A stretch of 64,000 nt of DNA from Mytilinidion resinicola (GCF_010093595.1 NW_022985444.1:1372654-1436653), one strand, 5' to 3'; shown: positions 25,301-37,833, counted from the stretch's first letter. The notes: generated from the sequence alone by a model not told the origin. Numbers and translations: made by a program.

Positions 25301-28300
25301 ACACGATCTCGAGGTTCTTGAACAGATCATTGTTTCCATGGCGGGTATTCATTCGGATGTCACTCTTAACGACACTCAGATTGACGGAATGTTTGCTGGC
25401 GAGTACCTTCGCCTACATACATTGGAAGTTCATTTGGGCGACAAGCGGCATGAACTCAAGGCTCCTTCCAAGCGGCTCCTGCGCTCTCTGACCGACACTG
25501 GCCTCGCTGCACAGCTCCTCATTGCTGTTGCTCAGGAGAGACAAACATATCTCTTCCGCAGTGCTTCAAGCAACGCACCACTCAAAGTTCTGGGTGCCAA
25601 CTTTGATCGGATCCATCAGATTTTCGCCCAGTATCTTGAGTTTCTCAGAAGTGGTCTCACAGTCAAGGACTTTGACACTATCATACCTGATGTGATAGTC
25701 TTAATCTCAGAATTTGGTCTCGATCCTGGTATCGCATTCACCATCGCTCGAGATAGCATCGCGCATGCCGTTGAAGAAGCCGCCGCTTCGCTCAGAGCAA
25801 AGAGAGCGGAAAAGCTCAAGAAGATCAAAGAAGCCAAGGATGCCGCGCAATCGCCTAGCGATGGAGATATCGAGATGGGAGAAGCTTCAGTAATCCCGGC
25901 TACCAATGGCGATCATACTACCGCAGAGCATACTACTATGGATATGGAACCGACAAGTTCCCCATCCACAGATGTCCCTTCACCAACAAGCGCTTCGCCG
26001 GTCACTACTAGCGCAAACCCAGAAGAACCTTGGAACCCTGTCCTCAAAGATCTAATGGACCGTTTAAGGCCACTCTTGCCAGCAGACATAGAAGAACGGT
26101 TCAGCGTTTCTTTCTATGTTACTTTCTGGCAGCTTTCACTTCAAGATCTGTCCTTATCCAATGACGAATACAACAAGGCGTACATATACTGGACAGCGCG
26201 GATGCCGACCAACGATCGCCGAGACGTCAGCGCTGCAGCCGCAAAGAAGCGCGAATCAGATAGAAAGTGGATTTTGGACGAACAAACTAAGGTCCGCGAA
26301 GAAATGAAACGCCAGATCCAGAAGAAAACTCTCATAAACCAGCGCCTCACAGTCGAGCAGGACTACTGGTTCAAGGGCTTCCCCATGTTGGACGCAAAGT
26401 CAGACCATCTGCACTTTTCCATCTTCCAGGAATGCTTCTTGCCCCGTTTACTACTTTCTTCGGAGGACGCTCATTTTGTGTTCGTCATGCTGAACCATCT
26501 TCATAGCAATGCAGTTCCAGGCTTCCGGACGATGAAGCTCCTCGACCAACTTTTCAGACAGAAGCAACTGACGGCCTTGATATTCCAATGCACGGCACGT
26601 GAGGCAGAAAACCTTGGACGCTTCCTCAACGAAGTACTTACGCAGCTCAAAAAATGGCATTTAGAGAAGGAGGACTACGACCTACATGCACTAGGTATTA
26701 AGTCGCAGCAGTCAGGCGTCGGTACGCTTCCAGGCTTTGGTCGATCGTTCAAGCCTGACCGATCCGCTTCATCTTTCCTCGACCATGAAGACTTCCGACG
26801 TGTTCTGTTCAAGTGGCACACGCAATTTTACAGAGCTCTAGATGCTTGCCTGAACGACGGCGAGTACATGCACATCCGAAATGCTATAAACATCCTTAAG
26901 GCGGTCAACAAGTGCTTCCCAGTTGTCGATTTCATGGCCAAGGGCCTAAACAAGGCGGTCGAGTCTTTGGCTAGTTCAGAAAAGAGGGGTGACTTGAAAC
27001 TCTCCGCCAATTCTCTACTGGTAGACTTCAAGAAGGCAGAATTGGTTCCCTCGCAGGAATTCCATACAGTAAGCGTCGACCAAGCACACTCAAGACTGAA
27101 GAGCGCCCATCATAACACGCGACAGAGCAAGGCTGGTGTAAATCCACCTCAAAACGCAAGCCGAAGTACTTCTGAGAAACCCGGTACCCCTCAGCCATCG
27201 ACAAACAACTCGGGGTCACTAAATGCTACCGCTCCGCCCTTCGCGCCTCGATCAACCCCTGTGTAAGTACTCGACTCACTTTCGAAAGCTATGACTTTCT
27301 GACATACGACACAGCAACGGTATTTCAAAACCCAGCCTCACTAGAAAAGAGATTGAGGACGGTGAAGTCGAAGACGAGAAACGACAAGCCCTAGCCAACG
27401 CCTCCTCCACCGCCGCACAGTCCAAGGGACCAGCAACCTCGAAGTCAACAGCGCTACCTGTCCAAGAGAAAGTGGACAGTCTCCCAAGCCGAGAGTCTGA
27501 TCAATCACGAAGTGCACCGCAATCTGTGGATGCAAAGGCGACAGAGTTGACACCGCAGGCGCAGTCTGGCACGAATCCCGCAAGACCGGATAGCAGAGGC
27601 GGCCCGAATCGACCACTTCATGCTTTACCTGTTCGCCCTGATACTCAGGCTCTAGTCCGTGGCGTTGGGCGTGTCTCAGATCGACCAGTCGACCGCACTA
27701 GCGACTATCATAACCATGGCCGACACGATGCACGCAGTGGTTCGAGCGCAGATTACGGTCGCCTTGACAGGCCTGGGGAGCCTTATCAAGAACCGTTCCG
27801 AGGTCGCCGCGACGGATCGCCTGCACGTGGTCCCCGTGGACGAACTCCGGAACGAGGCACACCGCTTGATCGAGACCGTCGTGATCCTGCCTGGCCTCAG
27901 AGAGACTCCCGGGAGTACCCCGATGATCGTGGTATGCGACCACCTCCTCGAGACATCCGGCCCCCTGGCGGACGAGGCCCAGGTTGGGGCGACAATCCAA
28001 GAGACTCCAGGGAGCCAAGAGATGCCAGAGAGCCTCGCGATGCCAGAGATCCTCGCGATCGTATGCCAATACCGCCAATGGACTCAAGAGGTCCGCCCGC
28101 TCCAGTCGATAGCCGCAGCCGAATGCATTCCGGGCCGCCTTTGCCACCTTCAGGTACCAGTCCTTATCATGGATCAAGTCGAGACGCCCCACTCAATACC
28201 GATCGCTCTGGGTACATGCCATCAAAACCACCGTTAGATCGCGCACGAAATCAGCCATTTGATCGTCCTCTGCCACCTAGCGATAGAGGCTCTATCAATG

Positions 28301-30036
28301 CCGAGCGTGCTCCGTTCATCGAGGACAGACCGCGACCAGAGAGCTTTAATCCAGATCGGGACGGTCGTCGAGACCGAGGGTCGCGGCCTCATTCTCCACG
28401 CCGTGACGACCGAGGGGCTCCTTCATACCCGCCTCGAGGAGATCCTCCGCGGGATCACCGAGACGATCGCGGTCCGCTGGAACGGCTCCCTCCTAGCTTT
28501 CCTCCACAAAACCGGGATCGACGGGAAGATGCTGGCAGCGATGCCCCTACTGGGCCTCGCGGCCCGAGGAATGACTTTTCGCAACCGCCTCCCAGAGGTG
28601 GACCTGAGATGTTCCAGCCAAATACTCGTGGTCCCAGGCCATCAGGGGAGTCTGATCATGGAAGATTGAACAAGGACTTCTCGCTCCCACCGCGACCGAA
28701 CCAACAAGAGGAGTCTACCTTTGGTCGCCTCAACGCTCCAACAGACAACATTCCGTCTGGCCCGCGTGGCAGGGCTACTGGCGGACGTGGTGGACGGAAC
28801 TTTACAGCGCCCGCGGGTCACGGTTTCGCCCGAGGTGGCGATTCTCCTCATGTGCCGTCTTCGCCCGCTGCAGACCGACCACCACCAGGGCCTCTGTCAG
28901 AGCGTCGTGATCGTCGAGAATCAGCTGCAATGGATACGATGCACCAATCTGGACCACCGACGCCGTCTACTGATAAACCTCAGGACATGTCAGGCATCCA
29001 CCCGAGTCGCCAGACTGCATTCCAGGCTCCGCAACTGCAAACCAACATCCCGCCTCCGCCGATGAGTGGCGCTCCATCTGGCCCTCGAGGCTCACAACGA
29101 ACTCCAATTACCTCGACCGGTCCTTCGCCGACATCGCGAAACCCACCGACTGGGCCCGCGTCTTCCAATGAGCGTAGTAGCGGTCTAGAAAACAAGAATC
29201 AACTTGCCGCCACCTTCAGGCGACACCTTCAACCATCGAATCCTCCAGTCCAGCCTCCCGACAACAATGGGTCTTTCGAACGCAATGACCGCGGCACTTC
29301 GATTCGCGGCCGTGCCTCCCGTCCTGGTGGCCCCATGGGCTCGAACAACAACTCCGGTCACCATACCTCATCTCCTGGTGGCTCCCAGCCTTCGACTCCC
29401 AATCCATACGGCCCGTCCCGGCTTGATCGCACCGAGTTCACAGCGCCTTCCCGTGGCGAGAATGCTCCTCAGGACGATGGGCGCTCCGATAGCCGGACCC
29501 ATCGCGATGGCCGACGTAGCGAGCGCACTCGACATCATAGCCGCTCAGGAAGCGCGAAGAACACCGATCGGCGAGGCGAAGAGAAACTGAAAGGCGAAGA
29601 CGAGGTAAAGGAACGGCCAGAGCGTACTTCCGGACGCGAGAAGAGAGGCGGCAGTGATCGCGACTCCGGGCGTCGCGAGCGCACTGAACGTAGTGAGCGA
29701 GAGGGTGGAGAACGACGAGAGGGACGTGAGAGACGTGAACGTGGTAGAGACGAAGGTGGGCGGAGGGAGAGCGGTACTGCGAGCGGTAGAGGCGAAGAAG
29801 GGGGGTTGAGACGCGGGGGGCCGCCTATGGTAGAGGGCGAAACTCCCAGCTGGAACGATCAGCGCCCGGATGGCAGGAACGGCGATGGCAGGATGAGAGG
29901 AAGTGGTGATCGTGACCGTGGCAGTGGGCGTGAGCGAAGAGACGGTGGACGAGAGGAGAGAGATGCACGGAAGAGACGTGGCGGGGATGAGTTGGTCCAT
30001 GGGGACAACAAGAGACCACGGAGATCGAATGCTTGA
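22368..30036 (+). CDS. THO2: THO complex subunit 2
   Basis: Exons 22368-27262 and 27315-30036 encode 2538 residues. The 52-bp intron (GTAAGT donor, CTGAC branch, ACAG acceptor) joins in frame. THO2 is the large scaffold of the THO/TREX complex, which couples transcription elongation to mRNP assembly and export and limits R-loops in the nucleus. The N-terminal basic Arg/Gly stretch is followed by the conserved THOC2-type helical body (about 120-1550): FPWLLELYSDLPLY, ARLLAKAAYASPGVVFQVAL and ECGRYFTYLAYDVLTWALIN are recognisable family blocks. The last 900 or so residues, mostly exon 2, are disordered and dominated by Arg, Asp, Gly, Pro and Ser, ending in a very charged RERRE/GGRR-type tail. 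An RNA-binding role for this tail is inference. The tail contains an 18-nt coding repeat (27997-28062). Length fits filamentous fungal THO2. Confidence 0.92.
27997..28062 (+). repeat. 18-nt coding tandem repeat in the THO2 tail
   Basis: About 3.7 units encode a six-residue Pro-Arg-Asp-Ala-Arg-Glu-like repeat. The units differ at several third positions, so the repeat is not recent. It lies in the disordered basic/acidic tail. Confidence 0.7.
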
Positions 30037-32049
30037 GCGTTCGATTCGAAATTATCGGACGGAGTCGAAACGGCGCAGCGACAGCATTGCCACGGCACGA
30101 AGGGACCGACATCGGTTTTTCTTATCTGTTACGGCTATACTAGCGACTCGATTCGACAAAATTGGCGACGGGACTCGATTCGAGTCGACCACATTGTAGC
30201 TCTCTCTACTTCAACTTTTGTTTTGTTCTACTCCAATTATTTCCCATCGATCGAGAGAGGACATACATGGCAAGCAGGCAGCAGAAAACACTTTTCACAT
30301 TTGCACACGAACACACCATCCGACTGCGGGCATTGGGACGGCGCTCTGTAACTGCTTTAACAAAAATTCAAATTTCGATATGCGACACTATACGAAAAGG
30401 CCGTCACTCGAAACACTAGATTCTCAAGGCCCACTTGGAAATCTCCTCTTGATTCTTTACTTTGGACTGCATTTAGCGAAGCGAGGTGTTGGGTACTGGG
30501 TTCCAACATTGGCCTGGGTATGCTTACTACTTGAGCATAGCGTGCGATTATTGTGCCGTGAAATCGTCTACGGCGAGCTTGTTTCCATGAACTCCATGGC
30601 TCAGCGAATTCTTGATTATGACCAGGTCGTAGATATCAAGCACTGTGACCTTATAACGCTGACTGTTTTTGTCGCTCCTTGTTGATCGTGATGTGGTGAT
30701 TGATGCCCTGTTTGACGAACTCTCAAAACAAATGGGCTTGCTAGGCCCAAGTGAATTGCAGTCGCCATGTCCACGAGCAATCCGTGTGTGAGCCGAGTAA
30801 CTTTAGTGACTGCGGCGGAACAAGAGGGTTCGTTTGGGTAGGGAGGCGTTGAGATTTTTATGAGGCAGCCCGCGGCCCCTATCTTCATGGATAGGTGCAA
30901 ATATTTCTCTATAAATGCACAGTATATTCTTCTTGCTTCTGCGCATCTAGTCCCGCTAAAACTTCTGTTCTCAGAGTTGTGGTTGTTGAGTTATTTGAAA
31001 AAACGTGGCTTTTCCCTCGAATGGCCGAGAAATTCAACTTTCCCCGACTCAACACTTGTGATCTTCTTGGCGGCGGCCAAGAGCTGCCGAACAGAGGAGC
31101 AAGCAGCGTAGTTTTGGCGGCCGGCCGGAGCTCGAGAGGTGTGGAGTACCACAAAAACCCCCCTCTAATTCAACGACGCGGCGCAATTCCTTCCCCAGAG
31201 CTCCTTCAAGATTACTTCTCGGCCAGGCGAATCACGTACTGGTGTCAGATCCAAGATGCGAGGTGTGGTTCTTGGGTTATCCGCTGAAGAGGTGGTGGAG
31301 GCTCAAGGACCTGAGCAGCTCCTGTGTCGCAACTTTGTTTTGCCGCCGCCGAGATTCCTCTATCGGGTAACTCTTGGCAGTCGAAGATGGCGAGAAAAAG
31401 TGTGGAGTCCTATGCACCCACCGCTAGACCGATGAGGCGGAGCTTTCACGGTTCCAGAACTTCCTCAAAGGTACTACTAGGCCAGGGGAGAATTGTCCCG
31501 GTGTCAGATCCAAGCTACGACGCGTGGTTGCTGAGCTATTCGTCAAGAGACTGAACAGCGCCGGGAGGCTCGAAATTCTTCCTTCCGGGCGGCGGCAAAA
31601 CAATGTTGCGAGTTTCTTCTTTTGGCAAGTCTTGGCAGCTGCGACGAGATCAAAAAAGTGTGGAGGACCATAACACCCACCGCTAGCGCGATGAGGCGGA
31701 GATTTTACGGTTCTAGAACTTCCTCAAAAATACTACTTGGCCAGGCAAATCGCGTCCCGGTGTCGGATTCGTGATGCGAAGCCTAGTTGTGGAGCTGTTG
31801 GCGGAAAGGTGAGGGAGGTTCGAAAAAGTCGGAAATTTGCTGCCAAGCCTTTGTGGCCGTCTCATGTGCCTTTCTAGTAGCAGCTGCGTCTTGATACCGT
31901 GGTGGATGTGATGGGCTTGTTGGCTTCACTCGCCCTCTTGCATCTCATCATTCTCTTGCTCTTGCTCCATCTCACGCTCTCTCTCCCGGTCCCGTTCCTC
32001 ATCTTCTGCGGAGACAGGGAAGCTGAGATGTTTCCAGTCCTCAATCTAA
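30037..32049. other. Intergenic region with a tandem repeat
   Basis: 2 kb between the ends of THO2 and the dehydrogenase gene (convergent). The first part is AT-richer and gene-free. The section from about 31.0 to 31.86 kb is a three-copy tandem repeat listed separately. No coding region with a known domain was found. Confidence 0.6.
31060..31830. repeat. Tandem repeat, three copies of about 260 bp
   Basis: The anchor GTGTGGAG occurs at 31139, 31400 and 31658, giving periods of 261 and 258 bp. Downstream of each anchor come related blocks: a CACCGCTAG-CGATGAGGCGGAG block (copies 2 and 3), then a segment matching CTTCCTCAAA..TACTACT.GGCCAGG, then CGGTGTC.GAT (copy 1: TGGTGTCAGATCC). Copies 2 and 3 are most alike; copy 1 has diverged more. 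A G/C-rich GGCGGCGGC-like stretch precedes each copy. No ORF spans the copies consistently. Origin is unknown: a minisatellite or a decayed element are both possible. Confidence 0.75.
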
Positions 32050-33343
32050 TTATCGAATCAGCTCTACTATACCCGCAGCACCATAATCACGACACTCTAA
32101 ACTCACCTCCTCGATAATGCTCCTCAGGCGATCTCTAATGCTCTCAACCGCATAACTCCCCAGCAGCAACCTCAACGGAGGATACGCGCAATGCCCGAGC
32201 TGCCACACCAGTTCCGCGCTTTTCACCGCACTTACCGGCTGTCGGTCATTCAACCACCCCATAACCCTCTTCGTATGCCCCGACGGCGAACTCGCGCTTG
32301 CGTACGGCGCACTCGCCGGCTTGACCCAGAAGTGTCCGTACCGCTTTAGTTGCTGTTCCTTCGCTCCGCCCGCGGCCCCCATCACGTCTTGGGGCTCGTC
32401 TAATCGCACATATCCTGGTTCTACGAGGGTTGCTTTTATGTTGAAAGCGTCGAGCTCGTATAGCATGGATTCGATGAGGCCTTCGACAGCATACTTAGTC
32501 GCGCAGTACGGTCCCAGACCCGGCACGCCGAGGGCGCCGGACGTGGAGCTAAAAATGAGGTAGCGACCATAGGACTGGCCGCGGAAGTGTGGAATCGAGA
32601 GTTGGATGATGTTGAGCGTGCCCAGGACGTTCGTATTGAATTGGTTGCGCAGATCGTAGGAGTCTTGGTCTTCGCATGCGCCTATGACGCCTGTCTCACG
32701 CATCAGCACACTATACAGCCCTTTTCCATCTGGGATACCGGGGCATACCGTAGCCTGTGCAGCTGTAGATTGGTCGTCAGCGCCAATTCCAACGTACAGT
32801 TCTACAAAAAGGTGGATATGTCTAATGAAACATGGAATTGGTACTTTACTATTATGTCTACGTTCCCCCAGTGCTCAATGCTCTGGTTGATAACGGCGCC
32901 GACCGTCTCCCGCACGCGCACGTCGCACAGCAGACCGAGACAGTTCCGCTCGTGCCACCGCGACATCTGGTCCTGCGTGTTCTCCTGAGACCACCCGACG
33001 GCTGTGCACTTGTCGCCGTGCGCGAGGACCGACTTGGCGAGCGAGCGACCCATATGGCCTGTTGCGCCGAAAATCTGTAGGGAACATAGGCCATTAGCGA
33101 TTCGTACAAAGAGAATTGAGCTTGGAGCTGTGGCGGACGTACGATCCATGACGCTTGCTTAGGGGGGTTGTTCTCAGAGGGCGGGTCACAAGTCGCGGGC
33201 AGGTGTAGATTAGGATGGTGAGACGCAGCTATCGGGGAGAGGCTGGTGCTCGCGGCGTCGTCCATGGCGGGCGATGAGGGATGGGATAGAAGCGATGATG
33301 TGGGGATTTGAAGGTTGAGCTTCGTAGCTGAAAGCTTTGCCAT
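32050..33343 (-). CDS. Short-chain dehydrogenase/reductase (SDR)
   Basis: Four exons on the minus strand: from the start to 33143, then 32845-33074, 32749-32762 (14 nt) and 32050-32690. From ATG 33265 the protein has 335 residues; the first in-frame ATG, 33343, directly follows an in-frame stop and adds 26 residues that could be a targeting sequence. 33265 has the better context (GCCATGG). The joined protein shows the SDR order: cofactor loop FGATGHMG (GxxGxxG), DIIVNCTGYG in place of the NNAG motif, active-site Ser in SSTSGALG and the catalytic YCATK (YxxxK). The microexon encodes the CTGY part, and leaving it out breaks both frame and motif. SDRs oxidise or reduce alcohols and carbonyls with NAD(P); the substrate is unknown. 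It is divergent from MMM1. Confidence 0.82.
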
Positions 33344-33743
33344 AAATTTAGCCTCCAAAGCTCAAGAAATCAAAGAGAAGGCACACTGAACAACGATGTC
33401 ATAGGTTATACAATCAATATAACATTCTTAGTGATTTGGCCTATGTAGATGGATGATAAACTATTTCTTCCTTTACATTCCAGTTTTAATTGTGAAATGT
33501 AGTGAAGCATGCCAAACATAAGAATATGCAAACAAGCTCCGCGGACAAATTGTTTGATCTGTGTACAATTTCTCAGACTACATGTGAGTATTCAACGTCC
33601 TGTAGAAATGGAAGAAACGTGGTATAAGATGGTAGTCTTGAACTTGGAGCTTTGACCCCATCCCGAGGTCGCCGTTTCGTCACCATCTTTTTGCTACCCA
33701 CCCGCCATTCATGATTGCATTATAGCACTCCGTCCGGCTTGCA
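33344..33743. other. Divergent promoter, SDR / MMM1
   Basis: 400 bp between the longest SDR start and the MMM1 start, AT-richer than the flanking genes. It must serve both genes. No TATA box could be assigned with confidence. Confidence 0.5.
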
Positions 33744-35251
33744 ATGGCCGTCACAAATGGTCTGTACAATTGAAAGGATTTCCTGCGCCCTGAAAAAGCT
33801 AACACCCTCATAGAATCGCCGCCTGTCCCTCAAGGCTCCTCGTACGTCTCCCCACCTCTAAGGCTCCATATCCAAACCCACGACTAATCCACCCCAGCCT
33901 CTCCTTCACCCAAGGCTTCCTCCTCGGCCAGCTCTCCATCGCTCTCCTCATCTTCTGCTTCATAAAGTTCTTCATCTTCGGCGAGCCCCCGCCCGCCGAC
34001 GAACGCGCCCTCCATCTCTCCTCCCTGCGCCGCGCGCGCACTCTCGCGCACACTCAGCAGCCCCATTCCTCTTCCCTTCCCCTCCGCCACAAGCACTCCC
34101 GATCAATAATTCGACATCCAGCCGGCGGCGCAGGCCCATCGCCTACCATCGCCACAATCCTCGCGAAGACGTACTACAACGTGCAGGGCCACCAGCCGGA
34201 AAGCTTGGACTGGTTCAACGTCCTCATAGCGCAGACAATCGCGCAGCTGAGAGCAGATGCGCGGCAAGACGACGCCGTATTAACAAGCTTAACGGAAGTG
34301 TTGAATGGGCCTAGCAAGCCGGACTGGGTGGGCGAGATGCGGGTCACGGAAATAGCCCTCGGGGACGAGTTCCCCATATTCAGCAACTGCAGAGTCATGC
34401 CCGCAGAGGAAAGCAAGGTAGGTTCGAGCGGAGGGAGTAGTGCAGGGGGCGCTGGGCTAGGAGAGGAGAGCAGACTACAGGCGCGGATGGACGTTGATCT
34501 CAGCGACGTAATCACGTTAGGGGTGGAAACAACGCTGGTATTGAACTATCCCAAGCCGCTGGTTGCAGTCCTCCCCGTTGCCTTGGCTGTCAGTGTGGTG
34601 CGCTTTTCGGGCACGCTGTCTGTGTCTTTCATCCCGTCATCGCCTTCGCCAGCTCCCGCGACGTCGAAACTGGACCATGCCCTGAACTCTGGCTCCGCGG
34701 ATGGTCGCCCGCAGACACCGAATCCAACGCGTCGTCCTACTAGCCTCGCGTTTACTTTCCTCGATGACTATCGTCTCGATCTCTCTGTTCGCTCTCTCGT
34801 GGGCTCCCGCTCCCGCTTGCAAGATGTGCCAAAGATCGCGCAACTAGTCGAGGCGCGCCTGCACGCTTGGTTCGACGAGCGTGTAGTTGAGCCGCGCTTC
34901 CAGCAGATTGTGCTTCCGAGCTTATGGCCGCGGAAGCAGAATACGAGAGGTGGAGAGGAAGACGAGGGGGCTGCAGAAGGTATGGGCGATGTTGGCGAGG
35001 CGGAGCAGCAAGGGCACCAAGGAGAGGAGAAGGACACCGAAAGAAAGAACTTTGTCCCATCTGCAGCGCCTGGGACGCTGGAGACCAGGATGGAGGCAGA
35101 AGGGGCAAAAATGCGGGAGGCTGAAGTTAGAGCCGGTAAGAGAGCGAGTGCGAGAGCAGCTAGTGGGGGAGGCATGCGGTGGAGGGGAAATGGGGAGAGT
35201 GGGGACTGGAGTGGGCAAAGAGGTATGCCAGGTGCAATGCTTGGCTCGTGA
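33744..35251 (+). CDS. MMM1: Maintenance of mitochondrial morphology protein 1 (ERMES)
   Basis: Exons 33744-33759 (16 nt), 33814-33841 (28 nt) and 33898-35251 encode 465 residues. The two tiny first exons are supported by frame, splice signals and the product MAVTNESPPVPQGSS-LSFTQGFLLGQ, which fits fungal MMM1 N termini. MMM1 is the ER-membrane subunit of the ERMES complex that tethers ER to mitochondria and transfers phospholipids. The short lumenal N terminus is followed by one membrane segment (about 24-43, SIALLIFCFIKFFIF), a variable linker, then the SMP lipid-binding domain from about residue 116 (PESLDWFNVLIAQTIAQ, GDEFPIFSNCRV) to about 360. The C-terminal 100 residues are charged and end in a Gly-rich stretch. 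Divergent from the SDR gene, convergent with the BAR gene. Confidence 0.94.
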
Positions 35252-36283
35252 GGGGTCTGTTATACGGACGATTTTCCACCCTCACGGTCGATACGAAAGG
35301 ACTGCATGGTTATGGCGTTACATCATGGGGCATTGTGAATGGTCATGGAAAATGTATTATACATGGTGCTGGGAACGAGCACACGCCTCAAGTCAGTTTC
35401 ACATACGAACAATGGATACCAATCCAGGAAAGATTCGGCATGCTGCGTAAACTCACCACTACGGGTAGCTATCATATATTCCGGTGACTAGGTACTAAGG
35501 ATGTTGCTGGAGGCAGATTGATTTTTGAACTGAGGTGCGCGTCAAGGACTTCAATCACCAGGAAAGGTTCTGGCGACGCACTGGAGGGTAGAAAGAAAGT
35601 GGCCTTGGAGTCGGATCATGAAATTCAAGTTGTAACTTCATTGTAGTTCAGATTTAGTGAGAGCCGCAGGATCGATTTCAAAATTCGAACTAAGCACTAG
35701 ACCTTGAACACAGTGACCCCTTTAATTCCAATCCCACTATCTCAATTTATACAAAGGCATTCCATCCCAGAACGCCTCGCTATGCCTTCTCCCGAAAAAG
35801 CCCAACCGCCAGGACCGCCCCGCAGTCCTCCTTCAAGGCCATTCATTTTCCTCGAGCGAAGCATGCAAATACCGACCCAGCGCTTCCAAAGTGTTTGCAG
35901 ACGCTGAGGAAATCCGCAATCAAGGAATGACAGCAAAGGCAGATTGGAAGCAATCAAGTAGGAAAAGTGTAAGAGTAAGGAGAGAAAGGATTCCAAAAGC
36001 GGGATCCATGATACTGAGTCCACCCCTCCCAATGCTCCAACCGGCGAAACAGACCCAAAGATTGATTAACCAGAAAGCAATACTAACAAAAGCCACCCAG
36101 TACCTGTGATTGGAATTGTAAAGAGAAAAGGAGATGCTCAACCTCAGCTCCTGCAAAGACGCTATGCTTTTGAAGCACAACAATGGCAAGGATGAGATAG
36201 GAGGAGCACTACATGTGACTCCCAGATCACAATTGCCCAGATCCAGATATGGGTATCTCAATTCTCTCGCCGCTAGGACTCGC
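35252..36283. other. Intergenic, convergent MMM1 / BAR gene
   Basis: 1.03 kb holding the two 3' ends. Short ORFs only, none with a domain. No repeat seen. Confidence 0.55.
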
Positions 36284-37833
36284 TCATCCCAAAGCACTCC
36301 GCTTCATTGGCGGTGGGGGTGGTGGAGGCTTCTTCGCCCGGCTCGGCGGTGGGGGCGGCGGGGCCTTCTTCCCAACACCGCCTCCGCTTCTCTCAATCTC
36401 GCCCGTTGTCCAGCTTGCCGCCCGGCTGGGTATGCTACCATGGCTAGTTGCAGGGCTTGGCGGACTTTCGTCCCGCACTCGTCTACCTCCATAGCCGTTT
36501 CTATCACCGTTGCTCTCGACATTCTCATCCTCGTACGGATCTGCGAATGTATCTGCCCGGCGTACAGGTCGCAGTTGTGAACGATTTGCCATTATGAGGG
36601 AGGAATCTGTCGGTACGCGAGCCAGGCGGGCATTTGGAGCAGGCGACATGTCGCGACCAGCGAGACGGGAGGGGCCTTCAAAGGTTTGGGCTCGATTGGC
36701 GGACGGACGTGAGTAGGCATGGGCAGGCGAGAGATCGCGGTTTGAGCCACGGGTGGGGATCGTCATGCGTGGTTCGGGAAGAGGGGGCTCTTCCTCGACG
36801 GGGTTGTAGCGCTCGTTGTAGGCATGAGCGGTGTTGGAGCGGGAGCGTGTGGGCTGGCGGGTGTCGCGAGTCTCGCTGTTTTGAACACTTCTATTAGCAT
36901 ACTGGTACGATGGATAGCCATCTTTGGGCTTCGTGGCGTGGTGAGGGCAAGGGCATACCTTTGCGCTGGCCAGTTGCGTTTCAGTTTCGTCAGGACTTCC
37001 CTGCAGCTGTCGTAGTATGACAATTCGGCCTCCAAGAATGCCGTAAGATCTGCCACACTGTCCACCTCCGCGGCCTTGATGTCCTCCATCCGCCTGTAGA
37101 CGTCCTCGCTCGACTCCTCGTACTTGGCTTTCTGGGACCGCAGTTCCTCCTCGACTCGGAAGTCTTCCTTTTTGGCTTTCTGCATCTTGGCGAGGGACGC
37201 ATCGTAGGCTAGACGGCGGGTTTCAAGCTTCTTTCGGGCAGCCTGTGCAGAGTTAGAGTGCTTCTCATGGTGCTAAGATTCAAGAATGCCGGCCTACCTG
37301 ATACTCCTTCATCTGAGCAAGGGAGCGCTCGAGCCCCTCCAGCCAGGTTGAAGTAGCATTCTGCACATAGCTCTCTTGTAGGCGAGCTATCCTCTCGTTT
37401 GCTCTACCAAGCGCTAGACAACACCATCAGCATGCGCCCCGGCGTCAGCTTACTGCGAAGGATGTGCTCACAGTCAAGACATTGACCGAATTCAGAGTCA
37501 GGTTGGAAATCCTCGCCGTGACTGATCATAGTAGAGCCCAGGTATCCGCCGGGCAGTGCCTTCTCGCGGTCGTCGACTTCGTTGCGCTTGGAGAGCGACT
37601 TGACGTACATGTTCATGGATTTGTGTAGCTTCTCCATGCCTGTAGACGGTAGCATTAGCATTGGCACAGCCCTACTCGTGCCAGCGACGACGGCATGAGT
37701 TCGTACCCTCGTGCCTCAGCGTCATCTCCATCTCCAGCTGCTTGAAGTCCTCAGACGTGCTGGTCTTGGCCTCCCCGCCCATCTTCTCCCCCGCCCACTG
37801 CTTGAGGCGGTCGGCCTTCTTGATGAAATTCAT
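36284..37833 (-). CDS. N-BAR domain protein with polyproline tail
   Basis: Five exons on the minus strand (37707-37833, 37472-37639, 37298-37413, 36959-37242, 36284-36875) encode 428 residues, with all junctions in frame and standard GT-AG. Residues 1-250 form a BAR domain: an amphipathic start (MNFIKKADRLKQWAGEKMG), then long charged coiled-coil helices (EMEMTLRHEGMEKL, LGRANERIARLQ, AEVDSVADLTAFLEAELSYYDSC). BAR dimers bind and bend membranes, commonly at endocytic sites and actin patches. The second half is disordered and Ser/Arg/Pro-rich and ends with two runs of proline (APPPPPPS, KKPPPPPPP), probable ligands for SH3 domains or profilin. There is no SH3 domain of its own, unlike Rvs167 or endophilin. 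It is the endophilin-like type by eye; a specific orthologue is not assigned. Confidence 0.85.

Noticed and set aside
27659..28669. Second-frame ORFs inside the THO2 tail (192 and 136 codons)
   Set aside because: They overlap the continuous THO2 frame in Arg/Asp/Pro-rich DNA, where alternative frames stay open by composition.
31060..31830. CRISPR-like array
   Set aside because: The repeated unit is about 260 bp and diverged, without short identical repeats and unique spacers, and the genome is eukaryotic.
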